The notes below the pieces were generated by a model. It did no database searches, had not been told where the DNA came from, and worked only from the letters and a program-made list of their open reading frames with translations. From positions 124,001-188,000 of the forward strand of contig NZ_VKCZ01000001.1 of assembly GCF_009299835.1 (NCBI RefSeq): a stretch of DNA of 64,000 nt. Reading direction: 5' to 3'. Positions 33,130 through 41,328 of this stretch are shown one piece after another (the first letter of the stretch is position 1; every line of letters starts with the position of its first letter). The translations under genes and the position numbers were made by a program. The DNA comes from Microlunatus speluncae. Lineage in GTDB: Bacteria; Actinomycetota; Actinomycetes; Propionibacteriales; Propionibacteriaceae.

Positions 33130-33690
33130 TTGAGCAAGATCGTGATCAGTCTTTTCTCCAGCGCTGATGGAGTCGTCGAGGCGCCGGACAAGTTCATGCG
33201 CAACTGGGACGACGACATGGCCGCGGATCTCCAAGATCAGATGTCGACCTGGGAGGCCTGCCTGCTCGGCCGCGGACAGTACAACGACTGGGGTGCCTAC
33301 TGGCCCACGTACCAGGGCGAGGGCGACGCCGCCTTCGCGCGCAAGATCAACTCCATGCCCAAGTACGTGATCACCTCGACGCCGCTCGATCTCGAATGGG
33401 ACCGGGCCGAAGTGCTGGGCGAACCCGGTGCCCCGCTGGCCGACCGGATCGGACTGCTCCGCTCCGCCGGCATCGAGGGCGACATCATGGTCGGCGGCAG
33501 CATGAAGCTGGCGACCTCGATGCTGGCCGAGGGTCTGGTCGACGAGGTCAGACTGTTGATCACGCCGTACGTCGTCGGCACCGGGCACCGGCTCTTCGAC
33601 GGCGTCACCGGTCAGGCGCTCGAACTGATCTCGGCCAAGACCACACCGACCGGGGCGCTGTTGGTCCGGTATCGGACCGTGGCGGGCTAG
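33130..33690 (+). CDS. Dihydrofolate reductase family protein (RibD C-terminal-like), paralogue 2
   Basis: The 186-residue paralogue of the 30763 gene carries KIVISLFSSADGVVEAPDKF, LLGRGQYNDWGAYWP, KYVITSTPLD, IMVGGSMKLATSMLAEGLVDE and VGTGHRLFDG. It probably starts at TTG 33130, with GGGAGGA 7 nt upstream. It sits behind the AraC regulator gene and is likely its target. Role unknown. Confidence 0.85.
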   Translation: MSKIVISLFSSADGVVEAPDKFMRNWDDDMAADLQDQMSTWEACLLGRGQYNDWGAYWPTYQGEGDAAFARKINSMPKYVITSTPLDLEWDRAEVLGEPGAPLADRIGLLRSAGIEGDIMVGGSMKLATSMLAEGLVDEVRLLITPYVVGTGHRLFDGVTGQALELISAKTTPTGALLVRYRTVAG

Positions 33691-33704
33691 CGCGCGCACA
33701 CGCC

Positions 33705-34976
33705 CTACGCCGGGCCGACCCGGCGGTCCGCGACCGGTGCCCGCAGCGCCCGCCGATAGAGGTCGGCCCAGGCCTGCGGGTCCGGCGCGTCCGCCTCCCG
33801 GTGGATCTCCAGGCTGATGCCGCGCTCCGGCGGGTGGTGGTTGGTCAGGCTGAAGTCCCACAGGTGTTGCATCCGGGCGAAATGCAGCACCCGGCCGGAC
33901 GGCCAGACCATGGACAGCACGTGCCGCGGCTCCGGCAGATCGTACGGCGGCTCCATCCGGAAACGATCAAGGGCCGCCTCGTCGACGGTCACGCCGAGCC
34001 CGGGCCCGGTCGGCACCGTGACCTCGCCGTCGCTGATCACCAGCGGATCGGTGATCAGATCGTCGGCGTAGTTGTTGAGGGCGGTGACCGCCGGCCAGCG
34101 GGCGTGGGTCAGCACCGCGCCGAGATGGGTGTTGAAGGCGGTGGTCAGGCCGAGTCCGACGTTCTGCAGCCAGAAGTCCTTGTTGAACTCGGCGGCCAGG
34201 ATTCCTTGTCGCAGCACGTGTTCGGCGCCGCCGGAGACCACGTAGCCGTCGACGGCGTCGAGCCCGGGGATGAATTGCGCGGCGTTCCAGTGTACGGCGA
34301 GCGGCGTGTTGATCTTGGACCGGAGTTGCCGGTAACCGTCGTAGTCCGACTGCGGGATCGGCGCCTCGAAGATCGCCGTCTGCGGATAGCCGTCGAGAGC
34401 CTGCAGCAATGGCGCGGCCGCGCCGGCGGTGAGCAGCATCTGGTTCCAGTCGATGTCCAGCCGGTACGAGTCGGGGGTGACCGCGGCGATCTGCTCGACC
34501 TGGTCGATCGCATCGATCCACGGCCGCGCCTTGAACTTGTGCGTGGTGTAGCCCTGGGCCACCGCTTCGGTCGCCTCGGCGGCCAGTTGGGTCGGCGGCA
34601 TCTTCGTGTTCCACCAGGCGATCGGACACCGTTCCCGCACCTGCCGGCCGGACAGCAGCGCGTGCACCGGGACGCCGAGGGCCTGGCCGACGACGTCGTA
34701 CAGGGCGATCTGCAGCCCCGCACCGATCGAGTCGTCGCCGAGGAACTCCGCCGCCGACCGGCCCCGGACCCGTTCGACGGTGGCATCGGTCAGGCCGCCG
34801 CCCCAGCCGTAGTGCAACAACGCCTCACCCCAGCCGACCAGTCCGCTGTCGGTTTCGACCCGGACCACCTCGACGATGCCCCACTTCCAGACCAGCAGCG
34901 AGTTCCAGATCTGACAGCGCGGAGTGAAGGGGACATTCAGCGTGATCCGGTCGATGGCCGCGATGCGTACGCTCAC
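33705..34976 (-). CDS. Enolase-superfamily enzyme (mandelate racemase/muconate cycloisomerase type), member 1
   Basis: The 423-residue enzyme has a capping domain (1-125) and a barrel. It shows the KxK base motif THKFKARPW, a metal Asp in YRLDIDWNQ, a metal Glu in AIFEAPIPQ, then LAVHWNAAQF where the third ligand (usually Glu or Asp) appears as Asn or His. This unusual third-ligand region makes the reaction uncertain, though a sugar-acid dehydratase or racemase is typical. A C-terminal tail of about 80 residues (from MEPPYDLPEPRHV) is longer than usual. It is divergent from an epimerase. Confidence 0.8.
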   Translation of the reverse strand: MSVRIAAIDRITLNVPFTPRCQIWNSLLVWKWGIVEVVRVETDSGLVGWGEALLHYGWGGGLTDATVERVRGRSAAEFLGDDSIGAGLQIALYDVVGQALGVPVHALLSGRQVRERCPIAWWNTKMPPTQLAAEATEAVAQGYTTHKFKARPWIDAIDQVEQIAAVTPDSYRLDIDWNQMLLTAGAAAPLLQALDGYPQTAIFEAPIPQSDYDGYRQLRSKINTPLAVHWNAAQFIPGLDAVDGYVVSGGAEHVLRQGILAAEFNKDFWLQNVGLGLTTAFNTHLGAVLTHARWPAVTALNNYADDLITDPLVISDGEVTVPTGPGLGVTVDEAALDRFRMEPPYDLPEPRHVLSMVWPSGRVLHFARMQHLWDFSLTNHHPPERGISLEIHREADAPDPQAWADLYRRALRAPVADRRVGPA

Positions 34977-35035
34977 ACCACGGCAGCTAACCTTCCGGTG
35001 CGGGCCCGGTCAAGGCCTCGAGCGAAGGAGTCCGA

Positions 35036-35737
35036 ATGCGACTGCTGGTGATCGGCGGATCGGGGCTGGTCGGGTCCCTGATCATTCCGCGGTTGGCCCA
35101 AGATCACGAGGTCGTCGTGTACGACCTCCATCCGCCCGCTGAGGGTCCGGAGGTAGAGTTCCGGTCCGGGAGCGTCGAGGACTTCGACGGCCTGCGGGCG
35201 GCCGCGGCCGGGGTCGAGGCGGTCGTCTATCTGGTCATGAATCCCAAGCGGGACTGGGATTCCGTCGGCACCGCCGCGCTGGCGTTCGACGTCAACGTGA
35301 AAGGTCTCTACCTGGCCTGGTGGGCTGCCGCCGGGGCCGGCGTGCGGCACGGCGTCCACGCCAGCACCCTCAGCGTCTTCGAGGAGCCGCGCGACCGCTA
35401 CCCGGACGAGACGGTGACGCCCGACTCGACCGGCTTCTACGGCTTCACCAAGACGCTCGGCGAGCAGGTCTGCCGGCACGCGGTCGAGGCCCGCGGCCTG
35501 ACGATCAACTCGCTGCGGCTCTGCCACCCCACCCCGGATCAGGACTGGCCCCCGCCGGGCGACAGCGTCCAGTCCATGATCAGCACCCGCGGCACTGACG
35601 TCGCCACCGCCTTCGAGGCCGCCCTGCACCTACGGGACGGACATCAGGTGATCACGATCAGCGGCGACGCGGAGGAGCGGCACACCTCCCTCGCCAAGGC
35701 GGCCCGCCTGCTCAACTGGCACCCGACCCCTCGCTAG
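35036..35737 (+). CDS. NAD-dependent epimerase/dehydratase (extended SDR)
   Basis: The 233-residue Rossmann protein has an N-terminal GGSGLVGSLI nucleotide loop, the catalytic YGFTK (YxxxK) and serine in HASTLSVFEEPRD. It is shorter than usual extended SDRs (about 300 residues), with a reduced C-terminal substrate domain. It resembles uronate-dehydrogenase-like members. Its neighbour across the divergent gap is an enolase-superfamily enzyme, so a sugar-acid pathway is a reasonable inference. A dispersed repeat follows the stop by 7 nt. Confidence 0.82.
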   Translation: MRLLVIGGSGLVGSLIIPRLAQDHEVVVYDLHPPAEGPEVEFRSGSVEDFDGLRAAAAGVEAVVYLVMNPKRDWDSVGTAALAFDVNVKGLYLAWWAAAGAGVRHGVHASTLSVFEEPRDRYPDETVTPDSTGFYGFTKTLGEQVCRHAVEARGLTINSLRLCHPTPDQDWPPPGDSVQSMISTRGTDVATAFEAALHLRDGHQVITISGDAEERHTSLAKAARLLNWHPTPR

Positions 35738-35743
35738 CCTTCG

Positions 35744-35764
35744 TTCCCTGAGCCTGTCGAAGGG
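35744..35764. repeat. CCTGAGCCTGTCGAAGGG-type repeat
   Basis: One rightward copy, TTCCCTGAGCCTGTCGAAGG plus G, lies 7 nt after the epimerase stop. It is identical to the copies at 21607 and 37365. Confidence 0.8.
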
Positions 35765-35844
35765 CAGACCACATTCCCCACTCCCTCCGGCAACCCAGGA
35801 ACCACACCTCGATCCGATCAGCTCCAACTCGTCGCTGACGCTGC

Positions 35845-36155
35845 TCATGGGTTCTTGAAGACCTCGTCATCACCAACTCGTCGCCATCGCACCCGAAGCT
35901 CCTCATCGACCGTGATCAACTCGAAAGTGGCCCGCCCGTCCGGGCTGGCGAAAGACCAGGTCATCTCCAGCACTCCGGACGTTCCACGCACGGACTTCAC
36001 CCCGAGCGAGGCGGGCCATGATGTCGCCGGGTCGGCAGCGTAGGCGTCGCAGGCGGCGATGAACTTCTCCCGGACCACGTCCTGAACTCGGCAACATGCT
36101 CCGGCTCGAGTCGGCGGTAGTCGTTGTCGAACGCCGGCGTGGTTTCGAACTTCAC
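35845..36155 (-). pseudogene. RelE/ParE-like toxin gene, frameshifted
   Basis: GTG 36155 starts VKFETTPAFDNDYRRLEPEH, a typical RelE/ParE opening. After codon EFR the frame is lost, and VVREKFIAACDAYAADPATS through RWRRVGDDEVFKNP continues in another frame to the TGA at 35845. The total length is 311 nt, one short of a multiple of three. One missing G in a G-run (C36081-C36082 on the + strand) restores a 103-residue toxin. Its start overlaps the antitoxin stop (GTGA). Either a real inactivation or a homopolymer sequencing error is possible. Confidence 0.75.
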
Positions 36156-36469
36156 CTGTCGGCGTCGAGGTCGTCGAGGTGGGACAGGAAGTCCTCGGCG
36201 TTCTCGTGCACGGTGACCCGGCCGGCGTCGACGTGCTCGTCGACCTCGCGCTCGCGACGCTGCCAGTGCTCGGTCCAGAACCACGCCTGGTCGGCCGGCA
36301 CGGGCAGGGCTGCCCGAAGCTCGATCACGCCGTCGGCACGTTCGGTGATCTCCATCTGCGCACCGGGCTCGTCCAGGTGCAGGCGCTGGCGCAGGTCGGC
36401 CGGCAGCGCGATCACGCCGCGTCGCTGCACGCTGACGTAGCCGTGGAAACCGTGGGGCTCAGCACTCAT
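36152..36469 (-). CDS. AbrB/MazE-type antitoxin
   Basis: The 105-residue protein begins with a SpoVT/AbrB swapped-hairpin DNA-binding domain (about 8-55: YVSVQRRGVIALPADLRQRL, then AQMEITERADGVIELR), followed by an acidic C-terminal tail (HENAEDFLSHLDDLDADR) of the kind that wraps a toxin. It is translationally coupled to the RelE/ParE-like toxin frame downstream, which is broken by a 1-nt shift. It would autoregulate the pair. Confidence 0.85.
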   Translation of the reverse strand: MSAEPHGFHGYVSVQRRGVIALPADLRQRLHLDEPGAQMEITERADGVIELRAALPVPADQAWFWTEHWQRREREVDEHVDAGRVTVHENAEDFLSHLDDLDADR

Positions 36470-36607
36470 ACACCCATGGTGCCAAGAAGCCGCAGAACGG
36501 CAATGCCGCTTAACGGCCAGCTTTGATCGGTGAGGAGCGTGGCCAAGGATGTCAAAGCCGCTGAAAAACCATGCGGGCCACCCGGACGATCACCCTAGGG
36601 TGGGCGG

Positions 36608-37372
36608 ATGCCCGACGACTTCCTCCCCGCTCTCGCCGATCGGCTGGCCGCGCTCCCCGGCGTGACCGCGGTCGCACTCGGTGGCTCCCGAGCTCAAGAT
36701 CAGCACGCGCCCGACGCCGACTACGACCTCGGCCTCTACTACGGCGGCCGGTTCGATCCGCAGGACCTCCGCGACTGCGGCTGGCCGGGCGAGGTCAGCG
36801 AGCTGGGCGGCTGGGGCGGCGGCCTGTTCAACGGCGGCGGCTGGCTGACGGTCGACGGGCGCCGGGTGGACGTGCATTATCGCGATCTCGACGTGATCGA
36901 GTCGATCATGGCCGAGGCGGAGCAGGGCCGGTTCACCATCGAGCCGCTGCTGTTCCACCTGGCCGGGATCCCGAGCTATCTGCTGCTGGCCGAGCTGGCG
37001 ATCAACCGGACCCTGGTCGGTGACCTGCCGCGGCCGACCTTTCCGGCAGCGCTGCGCGAATCGGCGCCGCGGGACTGGTGGGGCCGGGCTCAGTTGATCT
37101 TGGGGTACGCGATCGACGGTGCCGCCCGCGCCGGTCGCTCCACGTTGGCGATCGGGCTGACTGCGCAGGCGATCACCTGTGCGGCGCACGCGATCGTCGC
37201 GGCGCGGGGCCGCTGGGTCACCAACGAGAAGCGGCTGCTTTCGGCCGCCGGTCTGACCGACGTCGACCGGATGATCACCGACCTGTCCCCGGATCCGGCG
37301 ACGGCCGTCAGCATGATCGAACGGATCCGCGACCGCTGCGCGGCCGAGCTGGCCGTTAGTTCCGTTCCCTGA
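36608..37372 (+). CDS. Nucleotidyltransferase-domain protein (aminoglycoside adenylyltransferase-like)
   Basis: The 254-residue protein has the polymerase-beta-type nucleotidyltransferase signature GGSRAQ followed by DADYDLGLYY (residues about 25-45), with a later VDVHYRD that may supply the third acid. The C-terminal helical half resembles that of ANT/kanamycin-type transferases. It may nucleotidylate a small molecule or protein; resistance is not demonstrated. The last codons and the TGA stop lie inside a CCTGAGCCTGTCGAAGGG-type repeat, so the repeat has set the end of the protein. Confidence 0.8.
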   Translation: MPDDFLPALADRLAALPGVTAVALGGSRAQDQHAPDADYDLGLYYGGRFDPQDLRDCGWPGEVSELGGWGGGLFNGGGWLTVDGRRVDVHYRDLDVIESIMAEAEQGRFTIEPLLFHLAGIPSYLLLAELAINRTLVGDLPRPTFPAALRESAPRDWWGRAQLILGYAIDGAARAGRSTLAIGLTAQAITCAAHAIVAARGRWVTNEKRLLSAAGLTDVDRMITDLSPDPATAVSMIERIRDRCAAELAVSSVP

Positions 37373-37428
37373 GCCTGTCGAAGGGCAAGCCCGATCATCT
37401 CCCCAGCCCCTTCGACAAGCTGAGGGAA
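37365..37428. repeat. Opposed pair of CCTGAGCCTGTCGAAGGG-type repeats (hairpin)
   Basis: A rightward copy (37365-37385) and a leftward copy (37408-37428, with variants in the middle) form a roughly 20-bp imperfect stem around a 22-nt loop. The pair directly follows, and supplies the stop codon of, the nucleotidyltransferase gene and may terminate it. Confidence 0.75.
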
Positions 37429-37489
37429 CGGAACAAGCACCTCGACCCGCGCTTCCCGGTACAGACACTGATCCCGGTACGATCCGTCC

Positions 37490-38190
37490 GTGACGGCGAC
37501 ACCCGGTGGTCGCAGATTCCACGAGTTGTTCGACGAGACGGTGCCGTTGATCATCGAGCAACGACACCATCGCGAACGGCCGCCGGTCGAGGGCGGACGC
37601 TGGCCGGTCAGCGTGGTGATCTTCCCCGATCGCGACCTCGGTGACCGACTCGACACGATCACCCGGGAGTTGATCAAGCTGGCCGGCCCGGGCCACTTCC
37701 ACACCGGCATCCTGGGGTCGGCCCACCTGACGGTCCGGGCACTGGAGCGCTTCCGTTCCGAGATCCCCGAAGCTGACGCCGCCGTCGCCCGCTACGCCCG
37801 GGCCACCCGCGCCGTCGCCTCCCGTACTGCGGGCTTCCCGGTGACGATCACCGGGCTGACGATCACCCCGTCGGCGGTGCTGGCCGGCGTGCCACCGGCC
37901 GGGAGCGGGTCGACGAACTGACCGCGACCCTGGCCGACGAGCTCGGCTCCGACGACTGGCTGGAGCGCGATTACGTCCGCACCTTCCGGCACCTCAGTCT
38001 GCTGCACTTCGGCGCCGATCTCGCCCGGCCGCGGGAGCTGATCGACTGGGTCGCCGACCGGCGCGGACTGACCTTCGGGTCGATGGCGGTGACCGCGCTG
38101 GAGCTGATCCGCAGCCGCCACCGACTGCTGTCCGGCGGGCAACTGATGCAACCCGAGCGGCTGATCCCGTCCGTTAGGATGTGCGAATAG
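37490..38190 (+). pseudogene. 2H phosphoesterase/2'-5' RNA ligase-like gene, frameshifted
   Basis: GTG 37490 starts a frame containing the first 2H motif (GSAHLTVRAL) and running to LAGVPPAG, where it shifts and stops at 37921. The next frame continues RERVDELTATLADELGSD with the second motif FRHLSLLHF and ends at TAG 38190. The total is 701 nt, one short of a multiple of three. One extra G in the GGG run 37901-37903 would restore a roughly 233-residue enzyme with both catalytic HxT/S motifs. As with the toxin nearby, the lesion is a G lost from a G-run. Confidence 0.75.
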
Positions 38191-38215
38191 CGGACGAACA
38201 ATTCTATATAGCGGA
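38187..38215 (+). promoter_or_regulatory. ATAGCGGA direct repeats, promoter of the 38232 gene
   Basis: ATAGCGGA occurs at 38187 and 38208, exactly 21 bp (two helical turns) apart, flanking the A/T-rich AACAATTCTATATA with a -10-like TATATA at 38205-38210. It is a likely promoter with paired regulator sites. The first repeat overlaps the stop of the broken 2H gene. Confidence 0.5.
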
Positions 38216-38231
38216 AATGGGGATCTCGCCG

Positions 38232-40418
38232 ATGGACGCCGACAACCAAGAACCGTGGTACCGCCGAGCCCTGCGTTGGGGGCAGACCAACCTCACCGAG
38301 ATCGACCCGGCCCGTTACGACGCGGACTGGTGGCGCGGCTACTGGCGCCGGACCAGGGTCCAGGGCGTGATCATCAACGCCGGCGGGATCGTCACCTACT
38401 ACCCGAGCCGGTACGAGCTGCAGCACCGGGCCGAGCACCTGGCCGATCGTGATCTCTACGGCGAGATCGTCACCGCGGCCCGCGAAGAGGGGCTGGCGGT
38501 GCTGGCCCGGATGGACTCCAACCGGGCGCACGAGCCGTTCTACGTCGAGCATCCGGACTGGTTCGCGGTCGACGCCGACGGTCGTCCGTACCGCGCCGGT
38601 GATCTCTACGTCGCCTGCGTCAACAGCCCGTACTACCAGGACTATCTGCCCGACGTGCTGACCGAGATCATCGAGCGCAGCCAACCGGACGGCTTCGCCG
38701 ACAACAGTTGGAGCGGGCTGCCGAACACCTCGATCTGCTACTGCGGCTTCTGCCGAACCGGCTTTCGTGCCGCGGCGGGGGAGTCGCTGCCGGCGCGGCG
38801 GGACTGGGACGATCCCGCCTTCCGGCAGTGGATCAAGTGGAACTACGCCCGCCGGGTGGAGATCTGGGACCTGAACAACCGCACCACCCAGGCGGCCGGT
38901 GGCGAGCACTGCCTCTGGCTCGGGATGAACGGTGGCCACGTCGAGCACCAGGCGCGCGCCTTCCGCGACTTCCGGGCCATCGGCGAGCGCAGCCCGATCG
39001 TGATGCTTGATCATCAGGGGCGGCGCGACGGCGGCAGCTTCTCGGCGAATTCCGAAGCCGGCAAGCTGATCCACGGCCTGGTCGGCTGGCGCACGCTGAT
39101 CCCGGAGAGCACCGCGCTGTACGGCAACGGCCGGCCGACCTTCCGGCTCGGCAGCAAGCCCGAGGCGGAGGCTCGGCTGTGGGCGCTGGAGGGTTTCGCC
39201 GCCGGCATCCAGCCCTGGTGGCACCACATCGGCGCCTTCCACGAGGACCGCCGGCAGTATCAGACCGCGGAGCCGCTCTTCAGCTGGCACGAGGCCAACC
39301 AGGACTATCTGGTCGACCGGGAGCCGATCGCGACCGTCGGCGTGCTGTGGAGTCAGGACTGCGTCGACTTCTTCGGCCGGGACTCGGCCTCGACCAAGAT
39401 CACGTTGCCGCGAGAAGGGGTGGTGCAAGCGCTGATCCGGGCGCGGATCCCGTACCGGCCGGTGCATGTCGATGATCTTGCCCGCGAGGCCGCGGCCCTG
39501 GACGCGATCGTGGTGCCCAACCTCGGTGCCCTGTCCGACGCCCAGTGCGCGGCGATCCGCGACTTCACCGCCGCGGGCGGCGGGCTGGTGATCACCGGCG
39601 AGTCCAGCCGGTTCGACGAATGGGGCGATCCGCGCCCGGACTTCGGGCTGGCCGACGTGATCGGTGCGCACGCCACCGGCAGCCATCACGGCACCGATGA
39701 CGTCGCCGCCGCCAGCTGGGAGACCTGGGCCGAGCACACCTACCTCCGGCTGCCTCCCGCGCCGCGGTCCGACGACGCCGGCCCGCGGCCGCAGGAGCCG
39801 GTCGTGCCGGTCGAGCGGCATCCGGTGCTGGCCGGGTTCGAGGGGACCGACGTGCTGCCGTTCGCCGGCCGGATCGAGGTGGTCACCGTCGACGACGGCG
39901 CCGAAATCCCGATCACCCTGGTCCCGCCGTTCCCGATCTATCCGCCGGAGACCTCGTGGATGCGCCGGCCGAGCAGCGGCGTGCCCGGCCTGGTGCTGCG
40001 CGACCACGGTGCCGGCCGGGTGGCCTATCTGGCGGCCGATCTGGATCGCTGCTTCGGCCGGGACGGCCAACCCGATCATGGTCGGCTGCTGGCCAACCTG
40101 GTCCGGTGGTCGGCGCGTGATCAACTGCCGATCACGGTCGAGGGGACCGGCACCCTGGACGTCCAGCTCTACCGGCAGGACGACCGGCTGATCTGTCACC
40201 TGGTCAATCTGACCGCGACCGGCACCGGCCGCGCACCGGTGCACGAGTTCATCCCGGTCGGACCGTTCCGACTGACGGTCCGGACCCCGGCCCGCGCCGG
40301 CCGGGTCCGCTCACTGGTGACCGGGGCCGAGCTCGCCGCCGAGATCGAGGACGGCCAGGTCGCGTTCGGCCTCGACCGTGTTGTTGATCATGAGGTGCTG
40401 GTGATCGAGACCGCGTGA
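38232..40418 (+). CDS. GH42-like/GHL6-type glycoside hydrolase with beta-galactosidase trimerisation domain
   Basis: The 728-residue protein is split into a TIM-barrel-like N-terminal half (about 1-330: VQGVIINAGGIVTYYP, LYGEIVTAAREEGLAVLARM, ADNSWSGLPNTSICYCGFC) and a class I glutamine-amidotransferase-like trimerisation domain (about 370-560: AIVVPNLGALSDAQCAAIRD, GGGLVITGESSRFDEWG) plus a beta-rich C-terminus. This resembles hypothetical glycosyl hydrolases related to GH42. Substrate and catalytic residues cannot be fixed from sequence alone. GGGGA 8 nt upstream supports ATG 38232. No signal peptide, so probably cytosolic. Confidence 0.75.
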   Translation: MDADNQEPWYRRALRWGQTNLTEIDPARYDADWWRGYWRRTRVQGVIINAGGIVTYYPSRYELQHRAEHLADRDLYGEIVTAAREEGLAVLARMDSNRAHEPFYVEHPDWFAVDADGRPYRAGDLYVACVNSPYYQDYLPDVLTEIIERSQPDGFADNSWSGLPNTSICYCGFCRTGFRAAAGESLPARRDWDDPAFRQWIKWNYARRVEIWDLNNRTTQAAGGEHCLWLGMNGGHVEHQARAFRDFRAIGERSPIVMLDHQGRRDGGSFSANSEAGKLIHGLVGWRTLIPESTALYGNGRPTFRLGSKPEAEARLWALEGFAAGIQPWWHHIGAFHEDRRQYQTAEPLFSWHEANQDYLVDREPIATVGVLWSQDCVDFFGRDSASTKITLPREGVVQALIRARIPYRPVHVDDLAREAAALDAIVVPNLGALSDAQCAAIRDFTAAGGGLVITGESSRFDEWGDPRPDFGLADVIGAHATGSHHGTDDVAAASWETWAEHTYLRLPPAPRSDDAGPRPQEPVVPVERHPVLAGFEGTDVLPFAGRIEVVTVDDGAEIPITLVPPFPIYPPETSWMRRPSSGVPGLVLRDHGAGRVAYLAADLDRCFGRDGQPDHGRLLANLVRWSARDQLPITVEGTGTLDVQLYRQDDRLICHLVNLTATGTGRAPVHEFIPVGPFRLTVRTPARAGRVRSLVTGAELAAEIEDGQVAFGLDRVVDHEVLVIETA

Positions 40419-40484
40419 TCACGACCGAGCGTCGACGTGACCCACAGGGCACGTCGACGCTCGGCGACTTGATCGGTCAGCGAC

Positions 40485-41312
40485 TCAGCGCTTCGGCTTC
40501 CCGCTCGGATCGGGGCCGTCCGCCTGCTCCTTCTGCTTCCGATCCTTCTCAGAGACCTCGCCATCACCGGCCGGTTGCTTCTCCGGCAGAAGGTCGGCGA
40601 TCTGCTGCCACTTCGGGTCGGTGAGCAACTCGATCGCCTCCTTGTCGGACAACGGGAGTTCCTCGCGGGTCACCGGGCCGTTGCCCTCGAACGCGTTGCG
40701 TTGCCCGAACCAGACCCCGGTGCCGTCGGACCCCCGGAACCAATACCAGGTCCCGTCGCCGACCTTCTCGGTGTCCCGGCTGATCTGCAGCACACCACCG
40801 TCGATCTCGGTCTCCGTACAACCGCCGGCCGGATCGCAGGGGACGTCGTCGTACCAACTGTTGCGGAAGACACCGCCACCGGCCCAGCCGTAACCGTCCT
40901 TCTTGTTGCCGAGCTCGAACACGATGTCGGTGTTGCCCTTCTCCTGCGTCGGCACGACCTCACGCATGGACAGTCCATCCGGCAAGTTGGACTTGATCAC
41001 CTTGCTGAGCTCAGCGACGCTCGGCAGGGTGCCGTCGTCGGCCGGCTTCGGGGCCGGCTGCGTTGGGGTCGGCTTCGTGGTGGGGACGGCCGCCGGCGAC
41101 ATCGGCACCCCCGGACCGCCGCCCAGGCTGAAGGCGGCGACGACGCCGACCGCGGCCAGGGTGGTGCCGAGGGCGCCGGCGACAGTCAGCCGGCGGGTGC
41201 GCAACTGGTGCTGGCCGCGGCGGATGCCTCCCTCGACCAGGGTGTCGACCGGCACCGGACGGTCGATCTCGTCGGCCTGCCGGAGCAGGGTGTTCAGTTC
41301 GTTGGTTTCCAT
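40485..41312 (-). CDS. Single-pass membrane protein, partner of the SigE-type sigma factor
   Basis: The 275-residue protein has an N-terminal cytosolic part of about 40 residues (ETNELNTLLRQADEIDRPVP), one transmembrane helix (LTVAGALGTTLAAVGVVAAF, about 44-63), a Pro/Thr-rich linker and an outer domain with two or more cysteines and many charged residues, ending in a Lys/Glu-rich tail. It is 16 nt downstream of the sigma factor gene. This arrangement is typical of regulators of SigE-family factors, so an anti-sigma or sensing role is inferred. No zinc-binding anti-sigma motif is present. GAGGAG 6 nt upstream supports ATG 41312. Confidence 0.7.
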   Translation of the reverse strand: METNELNTLLRQADEIDRPVPVDTLVEGGIRRGQHQLRTRRLTVAGALGTTLAAVGVVAAFSLGGGPGVPMSPAAVPTTKPTPTQPAPKPADDGTLPSVAELSKVIKSNLPDGLSMREVVPTQEKGNTDIVFELGNKKDGYGWAGGGVFRNSWYDDVPCDPAGGCTETEIDGGVLQISRDTEKVGDGTWYWFRGSDGTGVWFGQRNAFEGNGPVTREELPLSDKEAIELLTDPKWQQIADLLPEKQPAGDGEVSEKDRKQKEQADGPDPSGKPKR

Positions 41313-41328
41313 GATCATCTCCTCGCTC

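Noticed and set aside
36608..37372. Aminoglycoside resistance gene
   Set aside because: Only the generic nucleotidyltransferase motif is visible; no specific ANT signature or resistance context, so a resistance call is not supported.
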